The notes under the pieces were generated by a model that saw nothing but the letters and a program-made list of their open reading frames with translations, made no database searches and was not told the origin of the DNA. From Tanytarsus gracilentus (lineage: Eukaryota; Arthropoda; Insecta; Diptera; Chironomidae): a DNA stretch of 64,000 nt. This document shows, piece after piece, positions 63,601-64,000 of this stretch; the stretch's first letter is position 1, and each line of letters begins with the position of its first letter. Location: the NCBI GenBank assembly GCA_038502055.1, contig JAXRKN010000045.1, positions 2,688,501 to 2,752,500 of the forward strand, written 5' to 3'. The position numbers and the translations under genes were made by a program.

Positions 63601-64000
63601 ATTACAACCACGAAAGAGCTCTTTGAAACATCGACTGCAATACAGTGTCAATACCACACACTTTCGTGGCTTCTATTATTTTTATGATATGGCAAAAGTG
63701 CCATAAAAAGAGAAGAAAGTGCAAAGTATTCAAATTATTTCCCACTGCATACATTGACTCATATATTTCCATTGTTGTGGCTCTCATATGTATCGAAAAG
63801 TTTTCCTCGAGAAAATATTTTTCTCTAAAGCATTAATTGCTTAACCCGCAAAATATTTTCGCATATAGTTTTTGTATAGGAAAAGTTGAAACTTTTTTTT
63901 GGAATCACTGAACCTTGCACATTGTAAGGGAAACGAAAAGTTTAAGGATTTAATTATTGGATGAGGAAAAAGTTTGAATGTGAGATGGCGTCAGTTTGAT
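57646..64000 (+). other. hdc: headcase intron, continuing past the window
   Basis: This begins with the GTAGGA donor. No further headcase exon is recognised to the end of the window, and no other gene is supported. A 23-bp near-perfect palindrome lies at 57726-57748. A 170-codon open frame at 62363-62875 lacks an early ATG and any motif. Confidence 0.65.
57726..57748. repeat. 23-bp palindrome
   Basis: ATTGGAGACGA and its exact complement flank a single A. The 11-bp arms are perfect. It could be a hairpin, a protein-binding site, or the collapsed ends of an excised element. Confidence 0.7.

Overview
This looks like a stretch of insect nuclear DNA, most likely from a fly (Diptera). It is AT-rich and gene-poor, has short GT-AG introns, and carries three recognisable protein-coding genes: the 5' part of headcase (plus strand, from 49433 past the right edge) and a tandem pair of secreted CLIP-domain serine proteases (minus strand, 32875-36971). 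I cannot name the species from the sequence.

Layout. 1-14708: noncoding, with one small unrecognised ORF. 14709-15462: a degenerate hAT transposon with an 8-bp target duplication and a decayed transposase C-terminus. 20854-24319: two same-orientation copies of a non-autonomous repeat with internal minisatellites. 25168 to about 27690: a broken, internally deleted non-LTR retrotransposon (minus strand). 32868-36999: the protease pair. 42697-42915: a plausible small unrecognised gene. 45719-46365: a 637-bp element with 27-bp perfect inverted ends starting CACAGTG and a 5-bp target duplication, resembling a Transib (RAG-related) non-autonomous element. About 48480-50214: headcase leader and first coding exon. 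50215-57548: a 7.3-kb headcase intron holding a 1.8-kb inverted-repeat element made of tandem repeats and a tRNA-like segment. 57549-57645: the second headcase coding exon. The rest is headcase intron.

The proteases encode a signal peptide, a six-cysteine CLIP domain, an Arg|Ile activation site and a trypsin-like catalytic domain. They would be secreted zymogens of the kind used in haemolymph cascades (melanisation, Toll activation). Headcase is a cytoplasmic/nuclear developmental regulator and is not functionally linked to them.

The most striking observation is in the upstream protease. With canonical splice sites throughout, its frame through the catalytic serine only works if a single-nucleotide exon (35332, a lone G with a strong acceptor and a GTAAGT donor) is included. 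One glycine codon is then assembled from three exons, one base each. The neighbouring paralogue has a 13-nt microexon at the matching position. It also has an unexplained 1-nt deficit at a different intron.
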